From CAVXUB01 sp963764805 (GTDB lineage: Bacteria > Actinomycetota > Acidimicrobiia > Acidimicrobiales > Bog-793): DNA of 64,000 bases. The stretch spans positions 186,001-250,000 of the forward strand of contig CAVXUB010000006.1 in assembly GCA_963764805.1 (NCBI GenBank). Reading direction: 5' to 3'. Every line of letters begins with the position of its first letter. Within the stretch, counting starts at the first letter, position 1. A program made the position numbers and the translations under genes. Below are positions 61,327 to 64,000 of this stretch, piece by piece. Under the pieces are notes generated by a model that was not told the DNA's origin, did not search any database, and worked only from the letters and a program-made list of their open reading frames with translations.

Positions 61327-64000
61327 TTGCCGTCTCGTTCCCGCACGCCGGAGCGTTTCTCTTTTCCAACCTCGACGAGGTCCTGCCACTCCCGGACCTC
61401 GTAGCCGTCCAGCGCGGCTCGTTCGAATGGTTCCTCGGCAAGGGCCTTGCCGAGACCTTCTCCGACATCAGCCCGATCGAGGATTTCACCGGGCAGCTCC
61501 GGCTGGAGCTGGAGTTCGACCCGGACGATCCCGATCTGCGGCCGCCGCCCAAGTTCACCATCGACGAGTGCAAGCACAAGGACATGACCTACGCGGTCCC
61601 GATCTTCGTGCGCGCCCGGTTCCTGAACGCCTCCACCGGCGAGATCAAGGAACAGACGGTGTTCATGGGCGACTTCCCGATGATGACCCCCAAGGGGACC
61701 TTCATCATCAACGGCACCGAGCGTGTCGTCGTGAGCCAGTTGGTCCGCTCGCCAGGCGTCATCTTCCAACCGGGCCGTGACGCCAAGACGATCGTCACGG
61801 GGACGATCCACCCCTACCGTGGCGAGTGGATCGAGTTCGACGTCGAGGCGAAGCCGAACAAGGACATCACGGCGGGCGCCCGCGTCGCCCGCAAGCGCCG
61901 CCTCTCGCTGTTCGTCGTGCTGCACGCCCTCGGCTACGACGACGAGCGCGTTCCTCGACGCGCTTCGTCCGCCACTTCTCCTTCCTCGAGAGCCAGTGGG
62001 AGAAGGAGCGCGATGTTGTGCCGACCCGCGAGGACGCCCTCCTCGAGATCTACAAGCGGGCACGTCCGGGCGAGCCGCTCTCGCTCGACGCGGCGCGCGC
62101 CTACTTCGAGAATGCCTTCTTCAACCAGCGTCGCTATGACCTGACCCGGGTTGGCCGCTACAAGCTGAACCGCAAGCTCGGGCCGGAGATCGAGAAGATC
62201 TCGGAGATCCTCGACATCGAGCTCGAGCGCCCGGCGCAGAACCAGGGCGTGCTGAGCCCGTGCGAGGTGCTGGCCGCCGCCACCTACATGCTCCACCTCG
62301 CCGACGGCGAGCCGGGGTACCGCCTCGACGACCAGGACCACTTCGCCAACCGCCGCATCCGCTCCGTCGGCGAGCTGATCCAGAACCAGGTGCGCATCGG
62401 CCTCTCGCGGATGGAGCGCGTCGTCCGGGAGCGGATGACCACCCAGGACGTGGAGGCGATCACCCCGCAGACCCTGATCAACATCCGTCCCGTCGTGGCG
62501 GCGATCAAGGAGTTCTTCGGCACCAGCCAGCTGTCGCAGTTCATGGACCAGCACAATCCGCTTTCCGGGCTTGCGCACAAGCGCCGCCTGTCGGCCCTCG
62601 GACCGGGCGGCTTGTCGCGGGAGCGGGCTGGTTTCGAGGTGAGAGACGTCCATACCTCGCACTACGGCCGGATGTGCCCCATCGAGACGCCGGAAGGCCC
62701 GAACATCGGCCTCATCGGGCACCTCGCCACCTATGCCCGTGTCAACGAGCACGGGTTCATCGAGACCCCTTACCGCAAGGTCGCCGACGGCAAGGTCACC
62801 GACGAGATCGTCTACCTGGCCGCCGACGAGGAGGAGGAGCACGTCATCGCGCAGGCTTCGGCGGCTCTCGACGACCGCGGGAACTTCGTGGACGACCGGG
62901 TCCTCGTCCGCCGTGGCCCGCAAGGTGCGGGCGTGCGCGTCGGTGCCGTGACCACCTCGTACGGGACCACGAGCGAGGTCGACTACGTGCCGCCGGCCGA
63001 AGTGGGCCTGATGGACGTGTCGCCGAAGCAGATCGTCTCGGTATCGACGGCCCTCATCCCCTTCGTGGAGCACGACGACGCCAACCGCGCGCTGATGGGC
63101 GCCAACATGCAGAAGCAGGCCGTCCCGCTGCTCGTGCCGGAGGCTCCCTACATCGGGACGGGCGTCGAGGCACGTGCCGCCAAGGACGCCGGCGAGGTCG
63201 TGATGGCGGACGGCGACGGTCGTGTCTCGGAGATCACCGGGGACATGATCTACGTCGAGTACCGCCCGGGCCAGAAGGACTCGCTCGGGGTCGAGCTCGG
63301 TCGCAAGGCCTACCCGCTCGCCAAGTTCCGCCGCTCCAACCAGAACACCTGCATCAACCAGAAGGTGCTGGTCGACGAGGGGAACGAGGTGAAGCTCGGC
63401 GACGTCCTCGCCGACGGGCCCTCCACCCACAACGGTGAGTTGGCCCTGGGCAAGAACCTCCTCGTCGCCTTCATGCCCTGGGAGGGCTACAACTTCGAGG
63501 ACGCCATCATCCTGTCCGAGCGCCTCGTCCGTGACGACGTGCTGACCTCGATCCACATCGAGGAGCACGAGGTCGACGCGCGTGACACGAAGCTCGGCGC
63601 CGAGGAGATCACCCGCGACATCCCGAACCTGTCAGAGGAGATCCTCGCCGACCTCGACGAGCGGGGCATCATCCGCATCGGTGCCGAGGTCGGGCCCGGC
63701 GACATCCTCGTCGGCAAGGTCACCCCGAAGGGCGAGACGGAGCTCACCCCCGAGGAGCGGCTGCTGCGGGCGATCTTCGGCGAGAAGGCCCGCGACGTCC
63801 GCGACACCAGCCTCAAGGTGCCGCACGGCGAATCCGGCAAGGTGATCGACGTCCGCGTCTTCTCGCGTGACGACGCCCACGAGCTGCCGCCGGGCGTGAA
63901 CCAGCTGGTCCGGGTCTACGTCGCACAGAAGCGGAAGATCTCCGAAGGCGACAAGCTCGCCGGGCGCCACGGCAACAAGGGCGTCATCTCCCGCATCCTG
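61327..64000 (+). CDS. rpoB: DNA-directed RNA polymerase subunit beta (partial, three frameshifts)
   Basis: TTG 61327 follows GAGGAG at 61314-61319 and begins L-P-S-R-S-R-T-P-E-R-F-S-F. Conserved blocks follow: L-V-R-S-P-G-V, the rifampicin-region F-F-G-T-S-Q-L-S-Q-F-M-D-Q-H-N-P-L, L-A-H-K-R-R-L-S-A-L-G-P-G-G, and G-D-K-L-A-G-R-H-G-N-K-G near the window end. A T is missing at 61362-61365, and extra bases occur near 61950 and 61962; each shifts frame while the protein stays conserved. The rifampicin pocket residues look wild type. The last third is outside the window. Confidence 0.95.

Overview
The window is high-GC DNA from a bacterium of the phylum Actinomycetota. A mycothiol glycosyltransferase (mshA), a mycothiol-type maleylpyruvate isomerase family protein, nickel superoxide dismutase, an RsiG-like protein, the rex-hemA-hemC-hemD order, an MptB-like mannosyltransferase and actinobacterial-style NusG and RpoB all point there. 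A deep-branching class such as Acidimicrobiia is my inference from gene content; I could not test it. No insertion sequence, prophage, CRISPR array or replication origin is visible.

Layout. 1-7.4 kb: an ECF sigma factor with a membrane-anchored beta-propeller protein (cut by the window edge), a GH25 lysozyme, small metabolic genes and an aldehyde dehydrogenase. 7.4-14.1 kb: OsmC, a DksA-type zinc finger, a MoaD-like protein, Ni-SOD with its protease, an RsiG-like anti-sigma factor coupled to an XRE regulator, mshA, proC and an excisionase-type HTH protein. 14.2-22.8 kb: acyl-CoA ligase, then the redox repressor rex followed by heme genes hemA, hemC, cobA-hemD, hemB and hemL. 22.9-40.3 kb: geranylgeranyl reductase opposite a complete 14-gene nuoA-N operon for respiratory complex I. 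40.3-55.7 kb: an orphan antitoxin, a metallophosphoesterase-like/MprF-like membrane fusion, a HAD protein, YajQ, tRNA-Tyr, a lipoprotein SGNH hydrolase, and large membrane (GT-C-like) proteins that look like a cell-envelope glycan locus. 55.8-64 kb: tRNA-Thr, tRNA-Met, rpmG, an ECF sigma/zinc anti-sigma pair, tRNA-Trp, secE, nusG, rplK, rplA, an L10 leader, rplJ, rplL and the start of rpoB.

How it fits together. Rex senses NADH/NAD+; a good Rex operator lies over the rex promoter, so redox state probably controls rex and possibly the tetrapyrrole genes behind it. The nuo genes overlap by 1-4 bases almost throughout and must be translated as one coupled operon. Two ECF systems, an RsiG-like c-di-GMP-responsive anti-sigma and YajQ suggest layered signalling.

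Data quality. More than 20 genes carry single-base indels that break the frame while the protein sequence on both sides stays conserved. They are densest at 5.9-7.4 kb and 20.6-28.7 kb. Several sit in G, C or T runs. Because many are in essential genes (rpoB, hemB, nuoA-G), I read them as sequence or assembly errors and give the reconstructed extents. Protein lengths at these loci are approximate.
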